Of a stretch of DNA of 26,254 nucleotides, positions 1-9,419 are shown piece after piece. The stretch is taken from positions 526,731 to 552,984 of the forward strand of contig NW_019091511.1 in assembly GCF_001949145.1 (NCBI RefSeq). The letters run 5' to 3'. Each line of letters opens with the position of its first letter. Within the stretch, counting starts at the first letter, position 1. Origin of the DNA: Acanthaster planci (lineage: Eukaryota > Echinodermata > Asteroidea > Valvatida > Acanthasteridae). The notes under the pieces are model-generated. The model ran no database searches, had not been told where the DNA came from, and saw only the letters and a program-made list of their open reading frames with translations. Position numbers and translations under genes: made by a program.

Positions 1-1805
1 CACGGTGAAAAGGCTGATTGTTCGGTGGCATGCGGTTCTACTCACCCTTCCACCTTCTTGTTGCCTGTTTTCAAAGTGGGGACTATTGTGAAGCTGGTGA
101 TTATGATGCAAATTCGGTCTTTTCATTTCTGGGCTACACACAAAGACCAATTACCATATATACAAGAGCCAGGGTCTGCCTTCTTTCACCGTGTTCGCTC
201 GAGCGTGGGCCAAAAATAATAGCTGAAAAGCGGGCTGAGGATCTCAATTTTTACGGTGACTCTATTCGCATCCCATTGCGAAGGAGTTAATTCAAAGGAA
301 ATTTCCCTACCAGTACCCAGCAGTATGAAAATAAGATCCACAAGTTTGTTTTTTATCTCACAAGGTAGTTACATGTACATGTAGATGTAACTAGATGTGA
401 CTTCACATACAGGAGATAAATGAATGATACCCAATCCATACAGAGACCTTTGAGTATTCTTTGTTCGCATGTATTTATCATTTCCGTTTATTCATCAGCA
501 CGCTGTTTGCGAGCCCTTGTGTCAATGCAAGCCCCTTTGTATTACGATACTATTGTGTGGAACATTATAGATGTATAATTTCCAAAAGCGTTAGGTTAGT
601 CAGTTGCAACATGATCTACATGAACGTCTGAAAGTGTGTCTCTCATTCACAGGTAGAAAGAGATACATTTATGTACACTGTACATGTATGCCTACGTCTG
701 CATGTAGAAATGTAAACAATCTGAATCTTTGCATGTACAGTCTCAGTATCATGTTTGTGTATGGTACATGATACATGTACATGTGCGGTATGTACACGCA
801 CGGTAGGTTTCCAGCTTCAATCAGTCTACTGGTTACATTTTTTGGAAGAAAATATTCAGAATTACCATATTATTATCATGTGGTTAAGAATGAAATTAAG
901 AACAGGCATAGATTTGCCATGGTGCCTGAGCAGATGACTTCATTGGTACATGTAGTTGATGACAGAATCACTTCAATCTTTTGTACTCAAGTTTCATGTA
1001 CATAATACCATACATGTACATGTTCATGAAGGAAGGATGCACATTGTGCCCGCCCGTACAAAGACCTTTGGTATCCTTTGTGTATGTTTTTGTTATTTCA
1101 GTTCATTCATAAACACACTAGTCTGTGGGCGGTGTTCGTGTATTGACAGAACCTTTGTGCTGGTACTTTGGCTGCATCTGAATCACTTGGCTATGGCTTG
1201 TAATCACACACAACTCTGTGGGAACAAGCTGTAGCCACTACATGTTGAACTTTGCAATTTCTTAGCTGTGCCTGAGTACTTGTACATGGCCTTTGATACC
1301 ATTGTGTTGACTTGTGATGAGAAAATGTACCAGTGCATGTAGCATTTTCAAAACTTAGCAACTGAATCCATGAGCTACGGTTAAGTCACTGTACATTGTG
1401 CATGTACATGTGGATCTACGTTGATGTACACTATTTATAGTATGTGCATGAACTGTACACTACGGGTCAAATGTTACATCGCACTTGTGTGCACAATTTC
1501 AGGGACGTGTTTTGCAAAAAAGAACTTGAGTTGCAAATGAATGATCAAATCTGTGTGATGTGTCTTCATTTTACTCAAGTAAATTCATGTTTCCAATGGT
1601 TAATGGCATCCGTCTAACTTTATTTCAGTGCCGATTCCGAGACAGTTCCTTGCAACATGATAAAAATGCCATCTTTGATTGCCTCATTACGTATTCATGA
1701 GCTCATGAATATGATTATTGCAGCATTTAAACCAATGACAACAAAGTTCGTGTGGCAGGAAAAGCTTTATAATTAATATTTATAAGGTAATACGAACTCC
1801 CATTC
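1..1805. other. non-coding upstream/intronic DNA, no supported gene
   Basis: No ORF here looks like a protein: the longest are about 90 codons, of low complexity, and lack matching splice sites. The stretch is dotted with short runs built on the palindrome TACATGTA (for example near 368-381, 766-786, 1010-1025 and 1395-1412). It also holds one copy of a local dispersed repeat (about 815-930). It lies upstream of the coding exon of the TCF20-like gene, so it may be its 5' flank or first intron. No first exon or core promoter could be recognised. Confidence 0.6.
815..930 (+). repeat. dispersed repeat, copy 1 (pair with 3005-3160)
   Basis: The segment from TCTACTGGTTACATT to about 925 resembles 3005-3160. 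The clearest shared tract is about 45 bp: 880-925 (ATGTGGTTAAGAATGAAATT and following bases) against 3109-3154, differing at only a few positions. The second copy contains an inserted TACATG run. Both copies have the same orientation, about 2.2 kb apart. I cannot name the family, and no ORF or terminal inverted repeat is visible. Confidence 0.6.
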
Positions 1806-2634
1806 TTGGAAATCTTCAAGACCGTCCATGAACTGGCAGTTGAGCTTGCCAACCACGCCAGCGTGCAGGTCAGCCGCAGGACTGTATCACACCGATTGGC
1901 TGAAGCTGGGCTTCATGGGCGGGTTGCCAGGCATAAGCATCACCTTACACCAGCTTACAAGGAGAGAAGATTAGCCTGGGCCCGTTTTTATCAGGGATGG
2001 ACGGCCGCCGAGTGGGACCGCGTCCTTTTGAACGATGAGTCCATGTTCCAACTCTCTCAGTCAGAAGGCCGTGTTTACGTCAGGAGGGCAGTTGGTGAGG
2101 AGTACCAGGAAGACTGTGTGGTCCCCTTCGTGAAACATAGGGGCTCTGGCATCATGGTTTGGGGCTGCACAGGTTCTGTTGGCCTCACTGACTTGACATG
2201 GGCCACAGAGAATATCAACACTGATGTTTATGTGGATATTCTTTGTGACCACATGCTGCCATCTGCCCATCATTTGATTGACCCTAAATTCCTGTTTCAG
2301 CGTGACAATGCCCCGGCCACACGGCAAGGGTGACGCAGGAATTCATCGCTTATCAAATCCCAGATTTCATCTGAGATATGGCGGGTAGTTAAAAGTTTGA
2401 AGTGATGGAATGGCCAGCCCAGAGCCTCGACCTGAATCCCATTGAGAATCTCTGGGAAGAGTCGGAGCGTCGTCTTCAGCGTGAAAATTGACCCCGGAAT
2501 AAAGAATAATTATTCGAGATTCTCAGTGGGATCTGGGAAGGACTTGACCGCCATGTCATTACGAATCTCTTGGATTCAATGCCAAGATGATGTCAGGCTG
2601 TCATGGAGGCAATGGGGCCTATACACGGTACTAA
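1806..2634 (+). pseudogene. Tc1/mariner (Tc1-like, DDE) transposase pseudogene, 5'-truncated
   Basis: The 1806-2333 frame encodes the second helix-turn-helix (residues like VSRRTVSHRLAEAGL), the linker LTPAYKERRLAWARF, and the start of the catalytic domain with the first Asp in LLNDESMF (codon 2034-2036) and the second in FQRDNAPA (codon 2304-2306). The Glu motif PAQSLDLNPIENLWEE follows in another frame, with the Glu codon at 2444-2446. A lost C near 2317 (DNAPA-H becomes DNAPAT) shifts the frame, and about 36 extra bases with two stops separate the second Asp from the Glu. The spacing of 140 nt compares with about 105 expected for DD34E. The C-terminus (LLDSMPR-stop-CQAVMEAMG) continues at 2516-2634, with an Arg CGA apparently decayed to TGA. 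The N-terminal third and the terminal inverted repeats are not seen. This is an old, inactive DNA transposon. Confidence 0.93.
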
Positions 2635-3004
2635 ATGATGTGCCATCCTTCGCGTTTTGGGTCATGGGCGCGGCCATCTTGGATTTTGCTGATAATGATA
2701 TAATAATGAGGGCATGCTCCGTTAACATTGTGCACAGAGAACAAAGGTAATGTCAAATTCGACGTTTTGGGCGACCATAAATGATTGATTCCTTAAATAA
2801 AACATGAATTTATTGGAATATGGACATTAAGCAAGACACAGGTATAGTTTTTAATGACCATCAATGACCACCAATGTACATGTGGATGTACCATGCTTTG
2901 TTACTGAATCACTTGTGATTGTAATGGACAGCAGGTACATGTACCTGTGCAGACTAGATTCATACCAGTAATCATGGACTATACATAAACCCACTGATTT
3001 ACGG

Positions 3005-3160
3005 AGTCTACCGGTACATGGTACATTCTGTTTTCTAAGATTTTCCAGGAAACATTTGGAAATTCATGTACACCTATACATGTACATGTACATGTACATG
3101 TCTTATTGACATGTGGTTCAGAACGAAATTAAGAACAGCCATAGATTTGTCGATGGAGAT
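3005..3160 (+). repeat. dispersed repeat, copy 2 (pair with 815-930)
   Basis: This is the second copy of the repeat described at 815-930, in the same orientation. It starts TCTACCGGTACATGG and ends with the shared tract GAAATTAAGAACAGCCATAG. It is interrupted by the TACATG run at 3077-3101. Confidence 0.6.
3077..3101. repeat. (TACATG)n simple repeat
   Basis: Four perfect TACATG units followed by a trailing T, 25 bp in all. The unit is self-complementary when phased as ATGTACAT, so the run can form a hairpin or cruciform. Confidence 0.9.
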
Positions 3161-3436
3161 TTAGTGGCTGACTTTGCAGATATGCCATGGTAATTGTCTA
3201 GATGATTGGATGGCAGTAATGTACTACATTTTGTGACATATGCAAGACCTGTCTGGTGTTGACATTACACAGGACGGGCTGACATACATTGGATTGTTTG
3301 GACTTTGAAGAATGGGAAATGAGGATTATTGTACAGGAGCACTCCATGGAATGCTGTTGAAATGACAGGAACTTGGTTTAGACTAACAAAGAAAGCAAAC
3401 AAGCAAATGTTCATTTTCGTCAAGTATTTGAATATA

Positions 3437-3490
3437 CACGTACATGTACATGCACATGTACATGCACATGTACATGTACATGTGCATGTT
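3437..3490. repeat. (TACATG/CACATG)n simple repeat
   Basis: About 54 bp of alternating purine-pyrimidine ACATGTACATGCACATG-type repeats. It creates a spurious His-Val ORF on the plus strand. Alternating purine-pyrimidine DNA of this sort is a typical slippage-prone microsatellite. Confidence 0.9.
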
Positions 3491-4630
3491 TATACATGTC
3501 GTTTTCTTTTAATTTCCTTAAGTTAGCCCAGGTAACTTCAAAGAAGTGGTTTTGGCCTCAAATACAATGTACACATGGTGCACGTACATCTCTGTTGAAT
3601 AGGATAGAGCAGGCAGGTGATATGAGTGTACATTACATTCAGGATTTGGTGGCATTGTTCATATATCGGTAATGATAAGAAATGTACAGTCTACACATTA
3701 GAGATGCCACTTTTCCGATTTAATCGGAAATCCTACTTTTTGGTATTTTTTTCCCCAAATCCCTTTTTTTTTACATTTCCCCCTTCAATGTTTTTAACAA
3801 AAACATACAGTATTTTTTTTAAACAAAAACATTGACATAATTAAATGAAGAAGAAAAGACTGGAAGCCAATCTATGATGCGCACGTATCCTGCGCTGCAC
3901 GACTGGGTACTTAATCTTGAGCGCAGTCGTCAGTATAGAGTGCTTACGTCAGTCAAATTGTGGGGCGAAATACAAAGGACAGCGTTGAGTGGTGTCGTCA
4001 GTGACTGGAAATACATTGAAATATTGACCTTAAACACGTACTAGCTCAGTGCACGCTCATGCAACATGCGATGCATGAACGTACACAACGAACGTACGTT
4101 GTACTGTATGTTGGATGATCAACACGTGGAGTTTGGAGTAAAAAACAGCAGGCTGATCTACATGTAGGATGCAACTCATTTCTGTGATCGACCAGCGATG
4201 ATCAAGAAAGAACTTTTTTGTTGTTATAGGCGACTACACGATGAAGATGCACATTGTATACATGTACATGCACGCAGACCCATGCTTTAATACGTATAAA
4301 ACCGACACCGTGCGAAGCACTGTGGATATGTTGATTTTCAGATTTTTTGGCATAGGCTAGTTGCATCTCTGACACATACATACATGTAGCTGCATCTATG
4401 TTGTGATTATATGACATGCTTGCATTGTGTTGTTCAAAATCTATTGCCGTAACCTAATGGAACATTCGTTGTACAGAACCCAATTATACTCTGCATATAT
4501 GTATGGTACCATATGGCTATGGAATTTCAAAAATTATAAAATTCTTTTTAAACTTTGCAAGATCAAACAGATCTGATGTAGCAGCATGTGCTGGTTAATT
4601 AATTGTCTTGTCTGTTGTTTTTGTTTCTAG

Positions 4631-4700
4631 AGGTCCCTTCAACCAATGCGATGTAACTCCTGATTTGGGATTCTACCTGGAGAGAGTTTGATTTGCCAGG
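4631..4700 (+). promoter_or_regulatory. 5' UTR part of coding exon with two upstream ORFs
   Basis: The exon begins after the acceptor AG at 4629-4630. Two AUGs precede the main start. ATG 4646-4648 opens a five-codon uORF ending at TGA 4661-4663. ATG 4651-4653 is followed immediately by TAA (4654-4656), a minimal start-stop element. An in-frame TGA at 4689-4691 stands just ahead of the main ATG at 4701, and that ATG has a strong context (A at -3, G at +4). Together these support 4701 as the true start and suggest translational damping, provided this UTR segment is used in the mRNA. Confidence 0.7.
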
Positions 4701-7700
4701 ATGGATCACCCACCAACAGGAACTAATCACATCTCACCGCCGTATTCACAGACCTACCCTCCAGTCCAGCAACCTTATGGTCGGGAGCAAGACTTCAGCA
4801 GCTATCCACAGAAGATGGGTGATCCGTACTATAGTTCCCAGCGGTCTGGTACCACAGCTCCCATCTACCCAACGCCCTTGCCAGCCCTCATTGAACCGGG
4901 CCAGAACTTTCCTCCCCGGGGGCTGGATGGGCCCAAGATTGGAGGGCAACAGTTTGCCTTGACCAGCCCTGGGTATGGTCAAGGAAGTGCGGAAATGGGC
5001 CCCATGATGAGAGCATTGACAGAGGATGACGTGTATATGCCACAGCCACCCGAGTATCGGTCACCGATGCAGACTGTTGGTACTCCGTATGGACAGCCTA
5101 TGGGGTATGCTTCACCCGATGGTACCCGTGCAGGTTTCTCTGCAGGCCAGTACCCAAGTCCCTTCAGTCCTGGCCATAGTCCACGGGCGTCTCAGATCTA
5201 CCCTGTCCGTAGCCACCCAGTGTCACCCCACGACAGTGGGTTTGGAGCTAATCCCTCGCAGTATCACCGGCAAACCAGCCAGAGCCCTCACATGAACATG
5301 GTCAGTCCAACTGGTCAGAACTCTGTCTTCAACAGGGGAACGGGGGTGACGGCACCCTCACCCGTTGGACTTCAAGGACAAAGCATGTACTCTCACAGTC
5401 CGGGCTCTTCCCAAGGTGGGCGGAGCAATACCCACTTTCCATTTAGTACCTCGCCTAGTACCCAACATACATCACCGTTACCATCCCCGAGTAGCCTACG
5501 ATCCCCTGGGGTTGTGCACAGCCCACACAATCTAGCAACAGCTTCTCCTGGGCCGTTTAACACTCCGTCCAACCCAAGCCCGGTGAATGTACCAAGACCA
5601 ATCAAATCTCCTGTAGCGGCATTTCAGACACCGGCTGCCGTCACCCAATCAGGACACCCTCTGGTGTCTCCTAAAGTAAGACCTGTCGACAATGGGGATC
5701 ACAGCTCAGGCGGAACACAATACGTTGAACTTCTGCACACGAGAAACAACACTCAAAATAAAACACACTCAACAAACAATCAAAAGTCCCCTGAGAGCCC
5801 GTATCCAAAGAAGAAAGAAGACAGGTGTAGCAGTGGGCATTTACCAAAACTGGAGGAGATGGTAGCCTTTCTTGGAGAGTCTGCTACCAAGGGCATTCTA
5901 ACACCAAATGACAAAGAAACTGCTGAAGAAAATGGTGAGAAAGTCTCCAAGGATACAGCCAGAGTTGACAGCAGTTCTGAAACCTCGTCAAAGTCACACG
6001 CAGAACAAGAACCACCCTCTAATGTGATTCATTCTGGGAGCGTTCAGTCTGCTGAAAGACAGCCAGATATCTCAAGTGCAAAACAACGAATTGTCGTCCA
6101 GGAAAACAGCCAGTGTGCTCAAGGCAATGAAAACCCCAAAGCCCCCAACAGATCACAGACAGACAGAGTTTCCATGGATGGCAGTCCTAAAGGACCTAAG
6201 ACTAATGGGGAGGTCAGCGAAAGAAGTCCATTGCCGAAACAATTGGCAAAATCCCCGAGATCGCCCAGAAGAAGCAATGGTAACAAAGACTCCCCTTATG
6301 ATAGTCAGAATGGTCCGATCAGTGACACAGTCCCTCACCAAATATCCATCAACAGTTCCCTGGACTCGGACCCGAGGAGAACCCAGTCACCAGAAACCTT
6401 CAAAGTAGCCAATGATATCTCTCAGGTCGACAAGAACTCCATGAGCGTCAACAACCAGCTCAAACGTAAATTTTCTGAGACGCAGAATGATGTCTACCAC
6501 AATTCCTTCAACAACTACCCCAGAAATGGTGGACAGAGTGTGACTGCTTACCCATTAACCTACACCCCACCCAACAGCAACAATGGTAAAGATCTGAATC
6601 AATATCGTCCAAACAGTCCCAGGGGCTCCAAGTCCCCAGCTAGGAAGTCCAAGGATGATTTCTCAGATGGCAGTCCACGCAAAGTACTAAAAACCTACAG
6701 TGGCAAGAAAAAACGGACTAGTGTGGACAAGCAGGGTAATGCAATCGTGTTGCCTAGTCCACTGCTGCCACTGTCCATGACAGACCCTCCAAAGCCCAAG
6801 GAAGATAAGCAGACAAGTTCTGAAGAATCTTCCTCTACCAGTGTGGTCAAAGAAGATCAAGAAGCTAATCCCAAAATATCAACAGCTGAGACGACTGTAC
6901 CACCTAGGAGCACAACGCCAACCTTTAATAATCCCATGACCACTCCTAGTAGCCAACGTTCAACTCCTGAAAAACCAACCACGACAGTCTCCCAAAAGGT
7001 TCCGCCTTGTACCCCATCGGGGCCAGCCATATCTGATGCTTCGTCGACCCCTACCCCCACCAAAAGGCGGGGTAGACCACCAGGCAGTAAGAACAAACCA
7101 AGGAAAGAGGGCGATCCTCCTAAACAGCGCAAGAAGCCGACAAAGAAGAACTTTGATATGAGTCTGGAAGTCAAGGATGAACTTGGAAAATTCAAGCACC
7201 TCAAGTCATCAGTGAAAAGCAGAAGCTCAGATTCACCAGTTCCACCACAGGCTCGGTCGCGTGGCCCTGTACTCAGAATAACTGGAACTCGTGACAATCC
7301 AGTCTCTTGTAAAATTGTCAACAATCCAGACACATTAGCCACAGGTGCCACAGCACCCGCTAAGAAACGTGGGTCAAAGCACGACACATCATCCAGTAAA
7401 AACAGCCATTCTGTCAGCCGTGCGCCACTTGGTCCAGCCACTAAACAATCCCTTACTGTCAATAATCCAACCGGCTCTTGGCTTTGTGCATTGTGTGGGA
7501 AACCTGCCAACTACGACTCGTTAGGAGACCTGTATGGACCTTACTACCCTCCTGGCTACCAGATTCCTATTCTTAGCCCGCAGAGTACTCATGAGAAAAC
7601 TAAAAGCGCTGTTGCTGCAGCAGCGAGCAAAAAGCAACAGCAGTATGTACGGACAAACCAGAAAGGCAAATTAAAAACTACAATCTCCCCCAGCCCTGCA

Positions 7701-8051
7701 ACAGCTCGGACTTCCAAGGTACAGAGAGGGAAGGCCTCTAGAACGACCTCAGCACAACGGCAGCGTAAATACTCCAATGAGGCCGAGTATTTCATGCTCT
7801 TGGAAGAGGCCACCACATCATCGGGCCGAGTCTCCAAGACTCCAAAGAGAATGACTTTTGAAATGTCCAGGGTGGCAGGCAATCGCGCTGGCAATCGGCG
7901 GAGGAAATCCAGTGAACTTGAGGACAGGGGACCAAGTGATCCTAATGAATACTGGGTTCATGAAGACTGTGTTATATGGACCCAAGGTGTTTATGTAGTT
8001 GGTGGAACTTTGTATGGACTAGCCGAGTCAATCAAGGCCACACAGTCAGTG
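4701..8051 (+). CDS. TCF20: TCF20/RAI1-family nuclear chromatin protein, main coding exon (join with 9326-9419, 13549-13598, 14071-14103)
   Basis: This exon encodes residues 1-1117 of a protein of about 1175 residues. Most of it is disordered and rich in Ser, Pro, Gln and Asn. Visible landmarks are: a possible short helix LPKLEEMVAFLGE (381-393); a basic, NLS-like patch KVLKTYSGKKKR (661-672); a canonical AT-hook KRRGRPPGSK (788-797); a tract GPVLRITG...KIVN (855-874); and the first half of the ePHD. The ePHD part has C929-x2-C932, the family signature ANYDSLGDLYGPYYPPGYQ, then H1087-x2-C1090 and W1093. About 155 residues of low-complexity basic sequence separate the two ligand pairs. The family (vertebrate TCF20 and RAI1) binds chromatin and nucleosomes and regulates transcription, and those proteins are longer, roughly 1900 residues. 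One giant exon plus small exons splitting the ePHD is also the vertebrate layout. The exon ends at GTG|GTAAGT in phase 0; reading on gives a stop at 8061-8063. Family assignment is firm, but TCF20 versus RAI1 is not separable: it is probably the single pre-duplication relative. Confidence 0.93.
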
Positions 8052-8182
8052 GTAAGTACATAGTACTATGGTTACATTATTTCAAATCCTGAGGGCTTTG
8101 CGCAACTATGGAGGATGGTTTTGATCAGTTTTATAGAAGCAGTAGAGGTTGCCAGTAAAGATTATAAACCTCTTCCCTTAGA

Positions 8183-8390
8183 TTGTGACGAAGAATGCAT
8201 CCAGTTTGTTAATTAAAAAGAAATGCATGTACATGCATAAAAAGAATGGTTTAAATAGGTCTGAAAAACTCTGTCATACAAAGTTTGTTAAAATCAAGTT
8301 TGTCAAACATTGCATGGAATTAATTGAAATGGGTTATGTCTGGGTCCGTGTTCTACCGGTGGCAAGGACCATTTTATTGCCAGGTAAATT
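8183..8390 (+). repeat. intronic duplicated segment, copy A (empty site)
   Basis: Shared landmarks with copy B, in the same order: AAGAATGCATCCA, TTAAAAAGAAA, AAAAAGA, GTC(T/C)(G/C)GAAAAA.CT, TACAAAG, AAGTTTGTCAA.CATT and AAATGGGT. Copy A reads straight through TACAAAG, where copy B has the SINE fragment. The origin of the segment is unknown: it may be a local duplication or an older dispersed element. Confidence 0.75.
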
Positions 8391-8681
8391 TTTGGATTAC
8401 CAAACTTTGCGAGCGCAGTGAGTGGAGCTCTCGCAGCCCATTGAAGGCATGTTTACAATAATGCTTTCGCAATCAGTGGCTTATTTGATACGAAGAAAAT
8501 AAGAAACATATTTCTTATGTCTTTATTTCTTGTTTAAAATTGCAAAATAGTGCAAAACTGTGACTTTGTAAGCTTGAAATATGATCAAGTTGGTACTTTT
8601 CAGCAATATTTCAGTTCATTTTTTGAAAATCCGCGCTGGGCGGTACAGCCAATTTGAACTCAAGAGCTGGGTGGAAATTTA

Positions 8682-8709
8682 CAGCACCAGGTGGTGCCAC
8701 CTGGTGCTG
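8682..8709. repeat. perfect 13-bp inverted repeat with two E-boxes
   Basis: Arms CAGCACCAGGTGG (8682-8694) and CCACCTGGTGCTG (8697-8709) are perfect complements across a 2-nt centre. Each arm holds an E-box, CAGGTG and CACCTG. It could be a hairpin or a paired bHLH/zinc-finger site. No function can be read from the sequence alone. Confidence 0.8.
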
Positions 8710-8737
8710 CTCACAGTGGCTAGAACATTAATCTGGG

Positions 8738-9060
8738 TAATAATTCCCAAGAATGCATCCATTTTGTTAAAAAGAAATACATGGGTAAAAAGACTGCTTA
8801 AAAAGGTCCCGAAAAATCTGTTTTACAAAGTCCCACCCGAGTACGCTTGTGTTTTTTTCCACATGCCTTCGGGGGGCATACACTGAGTATACAGTGTTAA
8901 AATTCACGTCAGGCAGGGCAAAAAAAAAAAAAAAAAATACAATTAATTTACATCTCCCTGGCGCAAATCCATCTTTGAAATAGTATACAAAGATAATTGA
9001 AACCAAGTTTGTCAAGCATTTCATTGAATTCATAAAAATGGGTAGTATCCGTTCTTTTTC
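8738..9060 (+). repeat. intronic duplicated segment, copy B (interrupted by SINE fragment)
   Basis: Homologous to 8183-8390, as described there. The homology stops at TACAAAG (8824-8830) and resumes after a second TACAAAG (8986-8992). The intervening DNA is therefore a later insertion flanked by a 7-bp target-site duplication. Confidence 0.75.
8831..8985 (+). mobile_element. tRNA-derived SINE, copy 1 (5'-truncated)
   Basis: It starts inside the box B region (TCCCACCCGAGTACGCTTGT) and continues through a tail shared with two other copies in this window: CACTGAGTATACAGTGTT, then CACGTCAGGCAGGGC and an A18 run (8920-8937). It is flanked by TACAAAG at 8824-8830 and 8986-8992, a probable target-site duplication. 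The 48 bp after the A-run belongs to the insert but is not recognised. Confidence 0.8.
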
Positions 9061-9325
9061 TCCTTGGTGCCTGTGACACCAACATGTCATTTTGGCACTG
9101 GCATGTGAAGTAACAGGACGTCATTTTATGACTTGTATGGACCGGTCTGTAGTTTGCTGGGCCCGGTTCCCCTTTTAACTTGCCGTCATTTGTCACACAT
9201 CGAAATTGCCAACGGTAGTTCCCTGTCTCCTCTCCACATACCCACCCCTTAATGACATTCATAATTAATCTTTCCTTCTGGAACCTTTTTCTTGTTTCAT
9301 GGTCGTTGTGTTCCGTCATTTCCAG

Positions 9326-9419
9326 GCATGCTTTGAGTGTAAAGATACAGGTGCTTCTCTGGGCTGCATGAGTAAAGGTTGCAAGAAGACCTACCATTAT
9401 GTCTGTGCCCTGAAAGCCG
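9326..9419 (+). CDS. TCF20: TCF20-like gene, ePHD exon (residues 1118-1148 plus split codon)
   Basis: Acceptor TTTCCAG ends at 9325; donor GTGAGT starts at 9420. Phase 0 in, phase 1 out (94 nt). It reads ACFECKDTGASLGCMSKGCK and on to YHYVCALKA. This supplies C1119-x2-C1122, C1131-x4-C1136 and H1141-x2-C1144 of the PHD half of the extended PHD finger. Ligand spacing and the Gly-Cys...Tyr-His pattern fit the TCF20/RAI1 family, and the frame joins the previous exon exactly. Confidence 0.93.

Larger units (their letters stand above)
2635..4630. other. non-coding stretch, probable first intron
   Basis: Nothing gene-like is visible. The stretch holds TACATG-type simple repeats, the second dispersed repeat copy (3005-3160), T-rich tracts around 3740-3830 and a 16-bp perfect palindrome CAGGTACATGTACCTG at 2932-2947. 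It ends in a splice acceptor (TTTTTGTTTCTAG, AG at 4629-4630) leading into the coding exon, which is why it is probably intron, at least at its 3' end. Confidence 0.6.
8052..9325 (+). other. intron between ePHD exons, with duplicated segment
   Basis: Donor GTAAGT at 8052, acceptor TTTCCAG ending at 9325. The interior holds two diverged copies of one segment (about 8183-8390 and 8738-9060), a perfect E-box palindrome (8682-8709) and a SINE fragment (8831-8985). No other gene is supported: the long minus-strand ORF at 8948-9397 crosses the exon boundary and resembles nothing. Confidence 0.85.

Noticed and set aside
18-290. 90-codon plus-strand ORF at the window start
   Set aside because: Low-quality peptide with no motif, overlapped by another frame. 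It may be a repeat fragment, but nothing supports a gene.
3329-3526. ORF with a His-Val repeat peptide
   Set aside because: The peptide is only the translation of the TACATG/CACATG microsatellite.
6857-7510. 217-codon minus-strand ORF
   Set aside because: It is the antisense shadow of the TCF20-like coding exon. The peptide (Leu/Gly/Val-rich, no domain) reflects complementing Pro/Ser/Thr codons.
8052-8063. Protein ending at the TAG 8061-8063 as a natural stop
   Set aside because: The zinc domain would be cut in half. The GTAAGT donor and the in-phase ePHD exons at 9326 and 13549 explain the sequence better.
8948-9397. 149-codon minus-strand ORF over the ePHD exon
   Set aside because: It crosses an exon, an intron and the SINE insert edge, has no motif, and the plus strand explains the exon fully.
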